Positions 41,506 to 50,310 of a stretch of 64,000 nt of DNA are shown here, piece after piece; the first letter of the stretch is position 1, and the number at the start of each line of letters is the position of its first letter. The stretch covers positions 1,798,001 to 1,862,000 of the forward strand of contig CP042428.1 of the NCBI GenBank assembly GCA_024207135.1, read 5' to 3'. The notes below the pieces were generated by a model. The model was not told the DNA's origin, did no database searches, and saw nothing but the letters and a program-made list of their open reading frames with translations. Both the position numbers and the translations under genes were made by a program. Source of the DNA: Arthrobacter sp. C2 (lineage in GTDB: Bacteria; Actinomycetota; Actinomycetes; Actinomycetales; Micrococcaceae).

Positions 41506-43125
41506 CTAGACTCCGGCTCGCTCAACGGCGGGCCACTGCTGCTCAAGAAGCTTGCGCAGCTCCTTGGCTTCGGATTCAAGTCCGTGGTCTTCACCGCGGG
41601 CCAGCAATCCGTATTCGATTATCCGCTCTTCACGGCCCGATCCGTCAACCGAGGTCTTGACCTTCACCCAGGCACGGCGTCGGGCAGTGAACAGTGAGAT
41701 GCCCAGGCCCAACAGCGAAAGCGCTGCGAAGATCGCCACCGGGCGCTTGCTCGGGTCGTAGGCGATATCCACGCCGATAAAGCGCTTGAGTCCGTCAAAG
41801 GAAATGCTTCCCTTGCCGTCCGGCAGCTTGTAGGTCTGTCCTGCCGACAGCACGATGCCCCCGGCGTCGAGGTTTCGGTTGTTCAGTTCTTTCAGGTTGT
41901 CGGTTTCAAGAACATAGACGTTTTGCGGATTGCCGTCGTCCAGTCCCAGGTTTCCGTAGTACGAGTTCAGCTGCAATTGCGGGTTGATGGCATTGGGGTC
42001 GCCGGAAATCGCGAACCCCGTCTCGTCAGTCATCGCGGTGGGGAGCAGGAACCCCTGGAAGCCCAGCTGATCCGGCTTGGCGTCGGGAGCCTTGATCACC
42101 ATCAGCGAGGTGTACATGCCGTCCTGGGGCACCGACACCACCGGTCCACTGAACGCGACGTTTCCAGCACCGTCACGGACGGTGACCACCGGTGCGTAGC
42201 CGTTGCCGACCAGGTACATGTCCGCGCCATCGATGCGCAGCGGATGGTTGACGCGGATCGTTTCCTTCTGGGGTTCGGCATCCGGGCTGCGGCGGGTTTC
42301 GACCTCGGCGGTGAAGTCGATCGGCTGGCCGAAGTGGGTCGTCGATTCGCGGTCGAAGGTGATGTTGAACTTGTCGAGCTTCACCGAATACGGGTCCAGG
42401 GAGTCTTCCTTGAACCAGGTGCCGGGCTTGAACGAATCGTAGGAAACCAGAGAGTTCACGAACGTCTCGCCCTCGACTAGGACGCGTTGCCCGTTGTACC
42501 CGAAGGCTCCGCCGATGCCCACCGAGGCCAGGAGCCCCACCAGGGAAATGTGGAACAGCAGGTTGCCGATTTCACGGATGTATCCGCGCTCGGCGCCCGC
42601 CGACGGGGTCGGGCCTTCGGTACGAGCTTCGGAACGATAACCGCGCTTCTTCAAGAGGGCGGCGGCCTGCCTGGCGATTTCTGCGTCGCTGAGGCCAGAC
42701 TCCAACGCGGACTGGATTTCGATGGTGCCGTTTTGCGGCAACCGGTTCAGCCTTGAGGGGGTGCGCGGCGGAGGGGTGCGCAAGGCCTTGGCGTGCTTTT
42801 TCACGCGCGGCAGGATGCAGCCGATCAGCGAGATGAACAACAGCATGTAGATCGCCGAGAACCACACCGAGGAGTAAACGTCGAAAAGCTGGAAGCGGTC
42901 CAGCCACTCCCCGGCGGTTGGCTTGTTGGTCAGGTAGATGGTCACCTGCTCCGGATTCACCGAGCGCTGGGGAAAGAGCGACCCGGGCACGGCGGCCACT
43001 GCCAGCAGCAGCAGCAGGAAAAGCGCTGTTTTCATGCTGGTGAGCTGGGTCCAGGCCCAGCGCAGCATGCCAACGAGTCCAAGGGCCGGGACCGCTACGT
43101 CTTTTTTCATGTCATTTTTCGCCAT
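41506..43125 (-). CDS. resB: Cytochrome c biogenesis protein ResB
   Basis: 539 residues. Three N-terminal helices (MKTALFLLLLLAVAAVPGSL, SSVWFSAIYMLLFISLIGCI, EIGNLLFHISLVGLLASVGI), a large extracytoplasmic domain of about 250 residues and a final helix (PVAIFAALSLLGLGISLFT) followed by a cytoplasmic tail. LFPQRSVNPEQVTIYL is the ResB signature. It is the partner of CcsB in system II heme delivery. Its ATG shares one base with the ccdA stop (TAATG), indicating coupled translation. Confidence 0.94.
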   Translation of the reverse strand: MAKNDMKKDVAVPALGLVGMLRWAWTQLTSMKTALFLLLLLAVAAVPGSLFPQRSVNPEQVTIYLTNKPTAGEWLDRFQLFDVYSSVWFSAIYMLLFISLIGCILPRVKKHAKALRTPPPRTPSRLNRLPQNGTIEIQSALESGLSDAEIARQAAALLKKRGYRSEARTEGPTPSAGAERGYIREIGNLLFHISLVGLLASVGIGGAFGYNGQRVLVEGETFVNSLVSYDSFKPGTWFKEDSLDPYSVKLDKFNITFDRESTTHFGQPIDFTAEVETRRSPDAEPQKETIRVNHPLRIDGADMYLVGNGYAPVVTVRDGAGNVAFSGPVVSVPQDGMYTSLMVIKAPDAKPDQLGFQGFLLPTAMTDETGFAISGDPNAINPQLQLNSYYGNLGLDDGNPQNVYVLETDNLKELNNRNLDAGGIVLSAGQTYKLPDGKGSISFDGLKRFIGVDIAYDPSKRPVAIFAALSLLGLGISLFTARRRAWVKVKTSVDGSGREERIIEYGLLARGEDHGLESEAKELRKLLEQQWPAVERAGV

Positions 43126-43919
43126 TAGATGGGCAACCTGATCTCATTGGTGAACCAATCCTGCAATTGCGTAACCCAGGTACCCCACAGGCCAGTGGCC
43201 ATCAGGATTCCCAGAAGAATCAACATGCCGCCGCCGAAGCGCATGATCGCCAACTGGTGTCGACGGAAAAATTGCATGGCTCCCATGCCGCGGCGTATTG
43301 CCATGGCGATGAAGAGGAACGGCAGTCCCAATCCCATGCAGTAGAAGAAAGTCAGCAGGGCGCCCTTGCCCGGATTCGGATCCACGCCGGAGCTCATCGC
43401 CAACACGGCGGCCAGCGTCGGGCCGATGCACGGTGCCCATCCCAAGCCGAAGGTCAGACCCAGGACCGGCGCTCCCCAGAGGCCGGCCGGCGGCTTGCGG
43501 TGTATCTTGGCTTCTCGCTGCATGAAGGAGAACTTCCCCATGAAGACAATGCCCATGAAGATCACCACGAGGCCCAAAAGCTGCGTAACCCACGCACCCT
43601 TGTAGATCATCCATCCGGCGATCTGTGAAAAGAGCACACCGGCGAGCATGAAGATAACCGTGAATCCGAGGATGAACAGGCCGATTCCGGCGACCATCCG
43701 TCCACGTTTCTGCTCGGCGAGATCGGCGCCGGAAAGGCCGGTGACGTAACCCAGGTAGCCCGGTACAAGTGGCAGCACGCAAGGCGACAGGAAAGAAACG
43801 AGGCCCGCCAGGATGGCCACGGGGACAGCGAGAATCAGCGACCCGTCCTGCACGATCTCGGCAAACTGGTTACCTTGGGCCGGCAGCATCAAGGCGCCGG
43901 CCAGCACGGGGTTGATCAC
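43125..43919 (-). CDS. ccdA: Thiol-disulfide transporter CcdA
   Basis: 264 residues with six hydrophobic helices. The redox cysteines lie in VSFLSPCVLPLVPGYLGYV and LTFGLGWAPCIGPTLAAVLA, the two conserved CcdA half-motifs. It moves reducing equivalents from cytoplasmic thioredoxin to the outside to keep the apocytochrome CXXCH thiols reduced. It overlaps the TlpA-like gene by four bases and resB by one. Confidence 0.95.
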   Translation of the reverse strand: MINPVLAGALMLPAQGNQFAEIVQDGSLILAVPVAILAGLVSFLSPCVLPLVPGYLGYVTGLSGADLAEQKRGRMVAGIGLFILGFTVIFMLAGVLFSQIAGWMIYKGAWVTQLLGLVVIFMGIVFMGKFSFMQREAKIHRKPPAGLWGAPVLGLTFGLGWAPCIGPTLAAVLAMSSGVDPNPGKGALLTFFYCMGLGLPFLFIAMAIRRGMGAMQFFRRHQLAIMRFGGGMLILLGILMATGLWGTWVTQLQDWFTNEIRLPI

Positions 43920-44542
43920 AACGACTCGGTCAGAGCCGTATTGATCAGGGCCTTGAGCGTCGGCTTTTCGGCGACGCCGAGGATGCGTGCCGAGACCCGG
44001 CCACGTTTGTCCAGCACCAGCGTGGTGGGCACGGCCTTGAGCGGAACGTATTTGGTCATTGCCAGCTGGATTGCACCCTGGGTGTCTTGGATCGAGGGGT
44101 ACTTGATCCCGAAGGTGCGCTCGAATGCCTCGGCGGCTTCCTTCTCGTCGCGCACGTTGATCCCAATGAATTCGACCTTGCCCTTGAACTCCTTGCTGAG
44201 TTCAACCATGTGCGGGGCTTCGATGCGGCACGGGGCACAAGCCGCGTACCAGAAGTTCAGGACGGTGGCCTGGTCGGCCCAGTCGGCAGAGTCGATCTTG
44301 GTTCCGTCGTAGGAAACGGCCTGGATCTCCACCGGGGCCGTACGCGAGTCGGGACCGTATTCCTGCACGGAGCCGTCACCGGCGATGTAATTCTTGTTGT
44401 TGCCCTCGCGGGCCTGCTTGGCCAGGGGGTCTTCGTCGCCGACGCATGCAGCCAGCGGCAGGACGGCAGCACCAATCAGGGCTGCGCGCAAGAATGTACG
44501 TCGGCCCAAGCGCTGTGCTTGGGCCGAGATGGGATCGGTCAT
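43916..44542 (-). CDS. TlpA/ResA-like thioredoxin lipoprotein
   Basis: 208 residues from ATG 44542, with GGAG upstream; the frame is open further but the neighbour's coding sequence lies there. The signal ends in lipobox LAAC, so it is a membrane-tethered lipoprotein. The thioredoxin fold has the active site WYAACAPCR (CAPC) and the cis-proline region KAVPTTLVLDKRG. It accepts electrons from CcdA and reduces apocytochrome c, the ResA role. Position between a histidine phosphatase gene and ccdA in one operon supports this. Confidence 0.92.
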   Translation of the reverse strand: MTDPISAQAQRLGRRTFLRAALIGAAVLPLAACVGDEDPLAKQAREGNNKNYIAGDGSVQEYGPDSRTAPVEIQAVSYDGTKIDSADWADQATVLNFWYAACAPCRIEAPHMVELSKEFKGKVEFIGINVRDEKEAAEAFERTFGIKYPSIQDTQGAIQLAMTKYVPLKAVPTTLVLDKRGRVSARILGVAEKPTLKALINTALTESL

Positions 44543-44546
44543 GATC

Positions 44547-45209
44547 TCAAGCTCCAGGGATGTTCGCAGCGTTGGCCAAGAGGTCCACGCTAGGTTCTGC
44601 ATAACGGACTGCGACCAGACTTTCACCTTCAAAGTCCAGGCTAGTCACGGAGGTGAGAGTGCACTCGCGTTTCCGCGGGTCATGCCACAGGGCTCGGCCC
44701 TCGGCAGAGCGGCGCGTGACCCAGATCGGCAGCTGGTGGCTGACCAATATGGCTTCGGCTCCACGGCCGCCAAGTTCAACCGCTCGATCGCGGTGTTCGA
44801 CAATGGCGGTCATCATTCGTGCCACCTGGTCCCGGTAGGGCTCCCCCCAGGATGGACGAAAAGGGTTAACGACGTAGGACCAGTATTTTGGTTCCTTCAG
44901 CCGGTTCTTGATCTGCGAGAGTCCCTCGAAGCGGTTCGCGGCTTCGATGATCCGATCATCGGTCACAATTTCCAGGCCCAGCGCCTTGGAAGTCGGTTCG
45001 GCCGTTTCCTGCGCCCGAACGAGCGGGGAGGAGACCAAATGCGTGATGTTGGCTCCCGCATTTCGCTGCGCGGTGAAGTACTCCGCAGCACGATCGGCCA
45101 TTTCGTGGCCAAGATCGGAAAGGTGGAACTCCGGCAGCCGACCGTAGAGAACCCTGTCCGGGTTATACACTTCGCCATGACGCAGAAGGTGAACGGTAGC
45201 AGTCGACAT
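44547..45209 (-). CDS. Histidine phosphatase family protein (phosphoglycerate mutase-like)
   Basis: 220 residues. HLLRHGEVYNPDRVLYGRLP holds the RHG nucleophile histidine (H11), VSSPLVRAQETAEP the second arginine, and AILVSHQLPIWVTRR the second histidine of the branch 1 family. In actinobacteria a gene of this kind commonly opens the ccdA-resB-ccsB operon, and here only four bases separate it from the TlpA-like gene. Substrate unknown. There is no Shine-Dalgarno before the ATG, so it may be leaderless. Confidence 0.87.
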   Translation of the reverse strand: MSTATVHLLRHGEVYNPDRVLYGRLPEFHLSDLGHEMADRAAEYFTAQRNAGANITHLVSSPLVRAQETAEPTSKALGLEIVTDDRIIEAANRFEGLSQIKNRLKEPKYWSYVVNPFRPSWGEPYRDQVARMMTAIVEHRDRAVELGGRGAEAILVSHQLPIWVTRRSAEGRALWHDPRKRECTLTSVTSLDFEGESLVAVRYAEPSVDLLANAANIPGA

Positions 45210-45480
45210 GGGTTAAGTGTCTCAAAACTTTGTTCCGATACCTAAACCGGAAACGTGACTTTGCCCTTGCGCCGACCGGAAAGCACGAGGAATCGGCTCC
45301 ATTTTCTACAACTTGTACAAGTGTGGCCGTATTCTGCGCCGCAAGGGCCCCGGGCTTTGCCACCCCGTTGGACAAATCGTCCAAACGCTACGAAAAACCA
45401 TCCTTAGGGAGGGTCAAAATGGAAACCGCACCCTATATCGTGAGGGGTAAGCCGTAGTTTTCCACCAAAAGGAGCAGGTT

Positions 45481-46254
45481 ATGTCTACCCCTGAAAATGA
45501 TCCCCAGAACCCGAAGCCGCCGTCCGGCGAACCGAACCCGCCGCAGTACGGGCAGCGCACGCCGCAGGATCCAACCGCCGCCGGGCAGCCGCCCTACGGC
45601 CAGTCGCCTCAGCATGGCGTCCAGCAGCCCAACCCCTATGGGCAGAACCCCAACCCGTACGGCCAGCAGCCGCCCGCCAACAATCCTTACGGCCAGCAGC
45701 CGCCCCAGGCGCCGTCGCCCTACGGCCAACAGCCATACCCTGGCGGCTTCCCGGTGCCTCCGCAGGGCAACTTTGCGGCACCCCAGATGCCAACGCACCG
45801 CCCCAAGGAACTGGACACGTCGTTCTGGGCCATCCTGGCAGCCGGTGTGGTCTTTGCCATCGCCGTGGTCACCTCGGTCTTTAGCCTGAACTCGGCAACG
45901 CTGAGCAGCGAACTCGGCGCCATGCCGGGCATGACGGAGCAGCTTGAGGCTTCCGGTCTGACCCTGGACGACGTCGTGGGGATGCTTCCGGCGATCCAGT
46001 CGACCGCGGTTGTCTTTGCCTTGATCTTCCTGGGCGTCTACGTGTTGATTGCGTTCATGGTCCGCAGGGGAAGCAACGTGGCACGCATCTTCGCCACGAT
46101 CCTTGCAGCGCTCTCGCTCTTGAGCCTCGGAAGCGGAATACTGATCCTGCTCTCGGTCGTGCTCGGCGTCGTTGGCGTTGTCTTCGCCTGGTTGCGTCCG
46201 GCCAGCCAGTACATTGCCGCCCGCCGTGCGGCACGGGCAGCGGGTTACCGCTAA
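45481..46254 (+). CDS. Proline-rich PYGQ-repeat membrane protein
   Basis: 257 residues, with AAGGAG eight bases before the ATG. The first 100 are a low-complexity Pro/Gln/Gly/Tyr tail with repeats of NPYGQNP / NPYGQQPP / SPYGQQP. Then come four hydrophobic helices: FWAILAAGVVFAIAVVTSVF, TAVVFALIFLGVYVLIAFMV, IFATILAALSLLSLGSGIL and ILLSVVLGVVGVVFAWL. The layout matches actinobacterial DUF4064/DUF4190-like membrane proteins whose function is unknown. The repeat tail is probably cytoplasmic and disordered. A strong terminator follows. Confidence 0.78.
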   Translation: MSTPENDPQNPKPPSGEPNPPQYGQRTPQDPTAAGQPPYGQSPQHGVQQPNPYGQNPNPYGQQPPANNPYGQQPPQAPSPYGQQPYPGGFPVPPQGNFAAPQMPTHRPKELDTSFWAILAAGVVFAIAVVTSVFSLNSATLSSELGAMPGMTEQLEASGLTLDDVVGMLPAIQSTAVVFALIFLGVYVLIAFMVRRGSNVARIFATILAALSLLSLGSGILILLSVVLGVVGVVFAWLRPASQYIAARRAARAAGYR

Positions 46255-46275
46255 AAACCGCCCTTCATTGTGAAT

Positions 46276-46323
46276 GGTCCGCGGGAACCAGCCGGTTGCG
46301 GCTGGCCCCCGCGGACCCTTTTT
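46276..46323 (+). terminator. Strong rho-independent terminator
   Basis: GGTCCGCGGG pairs with CCCGCGGACC around an inner CCAGCC/GGCTGG stem, followed by CTTTTTG. It sits 22 bases after the PYGQ-repeat gene and also faces the rex 3' end. Confidence 0.93.
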
Positions 46324-46361
46324 GTTGGCACCGGTGCCTTTCGGCGTCCGGCCGGTGGAGT

Positions 46362-47105
46362 CTAGGAACCCAGGTTCTGTGCGTGGTAGGCCAGGATCTG
46401 GAGTTCGGTGGCCAGATCGACCTTGCGGAGGTTGACGCCGGACGGCACCTGCAGGACTACCGGGGCAAAACTCAGGATGCTGCGCACGCCACGGCCCACC
46501 AGCTTGTCGCACAGGTCTTGGGCGGCCGCTCCCGGAACGGAGAGCACCGCGATGTTGGCATCGGTGGCTTCAAGGATTTGGTCCAGGTCGGCAATGTCTT
46601 GGACCTGCAGGTCCCCCACCTCGGTGCCTATGACCTCGGGTGAGGAATCCAGCAGCGCGACGATTTCAAATCCTCGGCTTCTGAACCCGCCATATCCCGA
46701 CAGCGCCCGGCCCAGGTTGCCGGCGCCGATAATGGCAACACGCCAATGCTGCATCAGGCCCATGGCCTTGGAAATGTGCTCGGTCAATTCGGTCACCACG
46801 TAGCCCACTCCGCGGGTCCCGTATGACCCCAGCAGGGACAAATCCTTGCGGAGGATGGCGGGGTTGACCCCCGCCTCCGCGGCCAGCACGCCCGAGGAAG
46901 TGCGTTCCGCACCGCGGGCCTGCATCGCGTTCAGCGCCCGCAGGTACTGCGTCAATCGAGCCAGGGTCGCTTCCGGAAGGATCCGGCCCAGCGATCCGGT
47001 ATGCGGCCGCCCCTGTTCCATGCCGGGCTCGAGGTCCTCAGCGATCCGGTAGCCTGCAGCGGAAGCGTCCACGTCGCTGCCTGCGGGGTGGTGCTCAATG
47101 GGCAT
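46362..47105 (-). CDS. rex: Redox-sensing transcriptional repressor Rex
   Basis: 247 residues from ATG 47105; a GTG at 47186 would add 27 poorly conserved residues. The winged helix is ILPEATLARLTQYLRALNAM through SGVLAAEAGVNPAILRKDLS and LLGSYGTRGVGYVV. The NADH-binding Rossmann motif is WRVAIIGAGNLGRALSGYGG, followed by VALLDSSPEVIG. ASYGTRGxGY and the Rossmann motif together identify Rex, which releases DNA when NADH rises and controls respiratory genes. No Rex box was found in front of the neighbouring genes. Confidence 0.93.
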   Translation of the reverse strand: MPIEHHPAGSDVDASAAGYRIAEDLEPGMEQGRPHTGSLGRILPEATLARLTQYLRALNAMQARGAERTSSGVLAAEAGVNPAILRKDLSLLGSYGTRGVGYVVTELTEHISKAMGLMQHWRVAIIGAGNLGRALSGYGGFRSRGFEIVALLDSSPEVIGTEVGDLQVQDIADLDQILEATDANIAVLSVPGAAAQDLCDKLVGRGVRSILSFAPVVLQVPSGVNLRKVDLATELQILAYHAQNLGS

Positions 47106-47213
47106 GGGTTCTGACTCGATTCCTTGGATGACTTCATAACGTACCAACCGGTTCTTCCGGGCCGCCGCACTGCCACCGGGTTTCACCCGGGCGGCCTGCC
47201 GCTGGCCGCGACG

Positions 47214-47468
47214 CTATCCTGCCAGCAAGGACTCAAGTCGCTGGGCATCGATCACCCAGAAGTCCCGCACCCGTCCGTCCACCAACAGCACCGGAACTTC
47301 TTCCGAATGCTGGGCCAGGAGTTCCGGGTCCTCGTCGATGTCAACGCTCTGCCACGTGTATCCCAGCCTGCTGGTGACCTCATCGAGGGTCTTTGTCGCG
47401 GCAAGGCACAAATGGCATCCTGAACGAACCAACAACTTGATCTCTCGCGGGGTCTGCACACTGCTCAT
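47214..47468 (-). CDS. Glutaredoxin-like protein (DUF836 type)
   Basis: 84 residues. KLLVRSGCHLCLAATKTLDE gives a thioredoxin-fold CHLC active site, and SEEVPVLLVDGRVRDFWVID has the cis-proline after EV. Small proteins of this family lie next to rex in many actinobacteria. The gap to rex is 28-108 bases depending on the rex start. Probably a cytoplasmic thiol-disulfide oxidoreductase; partner unknown. Confidence 0.85.
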   Translation of the reverse strand: MSSVQTPREIKLLVRSGCHLCLAATKTLDEVTSRLGYTWQSVDIDEDPELLAQHSEEVPVLLVDGRVRDFWVIDAQRLESLLAG

Positions 47469-47517
47469 GATCCAACGCTACAGCTCCGGTGAAAAAAGAT
47501 TGCAATACACTGGGCGG

Positions 47518-48333
47518 ATGCCCTCCAACCCTTTTCCCGTGTCCCACCTTGGGCAGGAGCCGGTGCTCTCCAGCACCTCGGCCGCCTTTTTTGATGTCGA
47601 CAACACCATGATGCGTGGCGCATCGCTGTATGCGGTTGCCCGGAAAATGTACCAACACCGGGCTTTTACCTTGCGCGAGGTAGCGTGGTTTGCCCTTCAC
47701 CAGCTGCGGTTCGTGACCCGGGGAGAAAACCTCGGTGATATCCACGCCATCCGCGACCGCGCGCTTTTGCTGGCTTCCGGGTTCTCGGTGGCAGACATGG
47801 TTGCGCTCGGGGATGAAATTTATGACGAGTTCATTGAGTCGAAAATCTGGCCCGGCACCCGGGCCATCGCCGACCAGCATATGCACGCCGGGCGCCAGGT
47901 CTGGCTTGTCACCGCCACGCCGCTGGAGGTTGCCACAATCATGGCCCGGCGGCTGGGTCTCAGCGGCGCGCTTGGAACCAGCGTGGAACATGTCGAGGGC
48001 GTCTACACCGGCCGCCTGGTCGGCGAGATCCTGCACGGGGCAGCGAAGGCCAACGCGGTCCAGAACCTAGCCCGGGAAGAGGGCCTGGATCTTGCAGAAT
48101 GCTGGGGGTACAGCGACTCCCACAACGACATCCCCCTGCTCGAGGTGGTCGGCCACCCTGTGGCGATCAATCCGGACGGCAGGCTTCGCCGCCACGCCAA
48201 GGAGCGAAACTGGCCCGTCTACGATTTCCGGACCGGGCGCAAGGCCGCGACCTTTGGGCTGAAGGCTGCCGGGGTCTCGGGCGCGCTCTGGGGCTTGTGG
48301 CGCAGCGTTGGAGCACTTCGCCGCCGCCCCTGA
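47518..48333 (+). CDS. HAD-IB family phosphatase
   Basis: 271 residues from ATG 47518. AAFFDVDNTMMRGASLYAVA carries the DxD nucleophile pair (D26, D28), VWLVTATPLEVATIMARRLG motif II, and AECWGYSDSHNDIPLLEVVG motif IV. GxxxDSxND with HAD-IB spacing matches the SerB-like/CicA-type subfamily (phosphoserine or lysophospholipid phosphatases). An NWPVYDFRTGRKAATFGLKA tail is conserved in actinobacterial members. Divergent from the glutaredoxin gene. Substrate unknown. Confidence 0.87.
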   Translation: MPSNPFPVSHLGQEPVLSSTSAAFFDVDNTMMRGASLYAVARKMYQHRAFTLREVAWFALHQLRFVTRGENLGDIHAIRDRALLLASGFSVADMVALGDEIYDEFIESKIWPGTRAIADQHMHAGRQVWLVTATPLEVATIMARRLGLSGALGTSVEHVEGVYTGRLVGEILHGAAKANAVQNLAREEGLDLAECWGYSDSHNDIPLLEVVGHPVAINPDGRLRRHAKERNWPVYDFRTGRKAATFGLKAAGVSGALWGLWRSVGALRRRP

Positions 48334-48374
48334 GCGATCATCCGCCGCGTCCGTGGCGACTTCCGTGGCATGCA

Positions 48375-48413
48375 AAAAGGTGCGCTTCCCGTTCAAGGGG
48401 AAACGCACCTTTT
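48375..48413. terminator. Bidirectional terminator after the HAD gene
   Basis: Arms AAAAGGTGCGCTTCCC (48375-48390) and GGGAAACGCACCTTTT (48398-48413) pair with one mismatch and give a T-run on both strands. It serves the HAD gene and the converging bS22-type gene. Confidence 0.92.
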
Positions 48414-48449
48414 CACATGCTCGATTCCGGGCAAGCCCGGAGCCGGCAT

Positions 48450-48548
48450 TTACTTCTTATTACGACGCTGGTGGCGGGTCTTACGAAGCAATTTACGGTG
48501 CTTCTTCTTGGCCATACGCTTGCGGCGCTTCTTAATAACAGAGCCCAT
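48450..48548 (-). CDS. bS22-type / AURKAIP1-COX24-domain ribosomal peptide (32 aa)
   Basis: Thirty-two codons beginning MGSVIKKRRKRMAKKKHRKL and ending in RRNKK: almost half the residues are Lys or Arg. This matches the small actinobacterial protein, called bS22 in mycobacteria, that binds the 30S subunit and belongs to the AURKAIP1/COX24 domain group. It is easily missed because it is so short. It stands immediately upstream of the converging terminator and downstream of an excisionase-type HTH gene on the same strand. Confidence 0.9.
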   Translation of the reverse strand: MGSVIKKRRKRMAKKKHRKLLRKTRHQRRNKK

Positions 48549-48692
48549 AATGGTTCCTCACAAACTGATTCGATTGCCGACTACTACTTCTTCGGCACCA
48601 AAGCACCAGAATAGCCAACGGGACGTTAAACGTTCCTTAACAGATTACCTGCTTCCAGAGCGGATTCTGACCACTCGTGAAAACCGTCGGCG

Positions 48693-48905
48693 CTAGCCGG
48701 TGCTGGAGTTCCGCCCGAACCCGGCCGCCCGCAGGTATTCCTGCACCGCATTCTCGGGTACCCGGTAGGAACGACCGAATCGAACGGCCGGCAATTCACC
48801 GGCGTGAACGAGGCGGTAAACGGTCATCTTTGACACGCGCATCACCTCGGCAACCTCGGCCACCGTCATGAAACGCGCGTTGGCAAAGTTTTGCGATTCG
48901 ACCAT
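48693..48905 (-). CDS. Excisionase-family (MerR-like) helix-turn-helix protein
   Basis: 70 residues. FMTVAEVAEVMRVSKMTVYR then LVHAGELPAVRFGRSYRVPE form the helix-turn-helix and wing of the excisionase/BldC-like group. CAGGAGAATCAGGGA precedes the ATG. No integrase or phage gene is near, and the gene lies upstream of the bS22-type gene on the same strand, an arrangement seen in many actinobacteria. It is therefore more likely a chromosomal regulator than a phage excisionase. Confidence 0.82.
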   Translation of the reverse strand: MVESQNFANARFMTVAEVAEVMRVSKMTVYRLVHAGELPAVRFGRSYRVPENAVQEYLRAAGFGRNSSTG

Positions 48906-49107
48906 TCCCTGATTCTCCTGACAATATTCACATAGCAGTCATGCATTGGCGCCAACTAGGGAGTGTTCCTTGCACACGCCAACACCCCAAGATACCCTAT
49001 GTTCTTATGTCACACTTTAGTGGCTCGCGGGGCCAATGTGAACTGGGCAACGTCTAACAATGCGTAGGCCATAGTCCAGTCGTGGGTCGAACGAGCGTGC
49101 GCAACCC

Positions 49108-50214
49108 CTAGCGTGCCGCACGCACCGCAGCGGCCAAGGTCTCGAGCAGTTCCGCGCTGGTGTCCCAACCCATGCAAGCATCGGTGACGGACTGGCCGTA
49201 GGTCAGCCCCGAGAGCACGTTGGCTCCCTCCGCAACGGTGTCCGGATCGTGCTTCTGGGAGCCGGGGACCAGAAAACTTTCGGCCATGATGCCGGCAATC
49301 TTCTGGTCACCCGCGGCGATCCGGGCGGCCAGTTCCGCAATGACCTCGCCCTGGCGCACGTGGGACTTTCCCGAGTTCGCGTGGGATGCATCGACGATCA
49401 TCCGCGGATTCATGCCGGCGCTTGACATGGCCGCCGAGGCCTTGGACACCGGTTCAGGAGCGAAGTTGGGACCGTCCGCGCCGCCACGCAGGATCAGGTG
49501 GGCGTCCTGGTTTCCCGCGGTCCGCACGATGGCAGTGCGTCCCTCGTCACTGATTCCCATGAACGACTGCGGCGCACCGGCGGCCTGGCAGGCGTCGATC
49601 GCGACCTGCACCGATCCGTCGGTGCCGTTCTTGAAGCCCACGGGCATCGACAGACCCGAAACCAGTTGGCGGTGGGTCTGGCTTTCGGTGGTGCGGGCAC
49701 CGATGGCTCCCCAGCTGATCACGTCGGCGAGGTACTGGGCACTGAGCGGTTCCAGGAATTCGGTGGCCAGCGGCAGCCCCAGGTTGCTGGCTGCCAGCAT
49801 GAACTCGCGCGCGGCACGCAGTCCGGCGGCCATGTCGTGGCTGCCATCCAGGTGGGGGTCGTTGACCAGGCCCTTCCAGCCCACGGTGGTCCGCGGCTTT
49901 TCGAAGTAGCTGCGCATCACCACCAGCAGCTCCCCCTCGTGCTCCTTGGCCGCTGCGGCGAGCCTGGTGGCGTATTCAAACCCCGCAACCGGGTCGTGGA
50001 TGGAGCAGGGGCCGATGATGACCAGCAGGCGCTCATCGAGCCCGGAGAGCACGGCGCGGACTTCCTGCCGGGCCCGCATGATCCGGTATCCCTGGGCGTC
50101 GCCCACGGGAAGTTCGGCGAGCATCTCGGCGGGGGTGGGAAGTTCGGTGATGCCCAACACGCGTTCATTGGTGTTGGCGCGTTGCTGCGTCTCGGTGGCG
50201 GCTGCGATGCTCAT
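49108..50214 (-). CDS. aroF: 3-deoxy-7-phosphoheptulonate (DAHP) synthase, type I
   Basis: 368 residues from ATG 50214, which puts LLVIIGPCSIHDPVAGFEYA at the same depth as in E. coli AroG. C70 of that motif is the metal ligand, and further landmarks are RSYFEKPRTTVGWKGLVNDP, SWGAIGARTTESQTHRQLVS, GFKNGTDGSVQVAIDA and MIVDASHANSGKSH. It condenses phosphoenolpyruvate and erythrose 4-phosphate, the first shikimate-pathway step. A GTG at 50289, preceded by GGAGG, is an alternative start adding 25 residues. Upstream lies a 19-codon frame rich in aromatic codons and competing hairpins, so expression is probably attenuated by Trp/Tyr/Phe supply. Confidence 0.94.
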   Translation of the reverse strand: MSIAAATETQQRANTNERVLGITELPTPAEMLAELPVGDAQGYRIMRARQEVRAVLSGLDERLLVIIGPCSIHDPVAGFEYATRLAAAAKEHEGELLVVMRSYFEKPRTTVGWKGLVNDPHLDGSHDMAAGLRAAREFMLAASNLGLPLATEFLEPLSAQYLADVISWGAIGARTTESQTHRQLVSGLSMPVGFKNGTDGSVQVAIDACQAAGAPQSFMGISDEGRTAIVRTAGNQDAHLILRGGADGPNFAPEPVSKASAAMSSAGMNPRMIVDASHANSGKSHVRQGEVIAELAARIAAGDQKIAGIMAESFLVPGSQKHDPDTVAEGANVLSGLTYGQSVTDACMGWDTSAELLETLAAAVRAAR

Positions 50215-50310
50215 GGCTGGGGGCCTTTCGGTTTCTGCCCCGCGCGTCTTCGCGGGGCCCATTGGTTTCAATGCGGCCCCCGCTGACACGTCTCCGTAAT
50301 CCTCCAGGGC

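Noticed and set aside
45481-45800. PYGQ repeats as a possible CRISPR or DNA tandem repeat
   Set aside because: The repetition is at protein level (irregular PYGQQP units inside a coding frame); spacing and DNA sequence vary.
45210-46361. Rex-binding site upstream of genes near rex
   Set aside because: Looked for a TTGTGAA...TTCACAA type palindrome around the neighbouring promoters and found none convincing.
48693-48905. Excisionase-type protein as evidence for a prophage
   Set aside because: No integrase, phage or att sequence nearby; the gene is paired with the bS22-type gene as in ordinary actinobacterial chromosomes.
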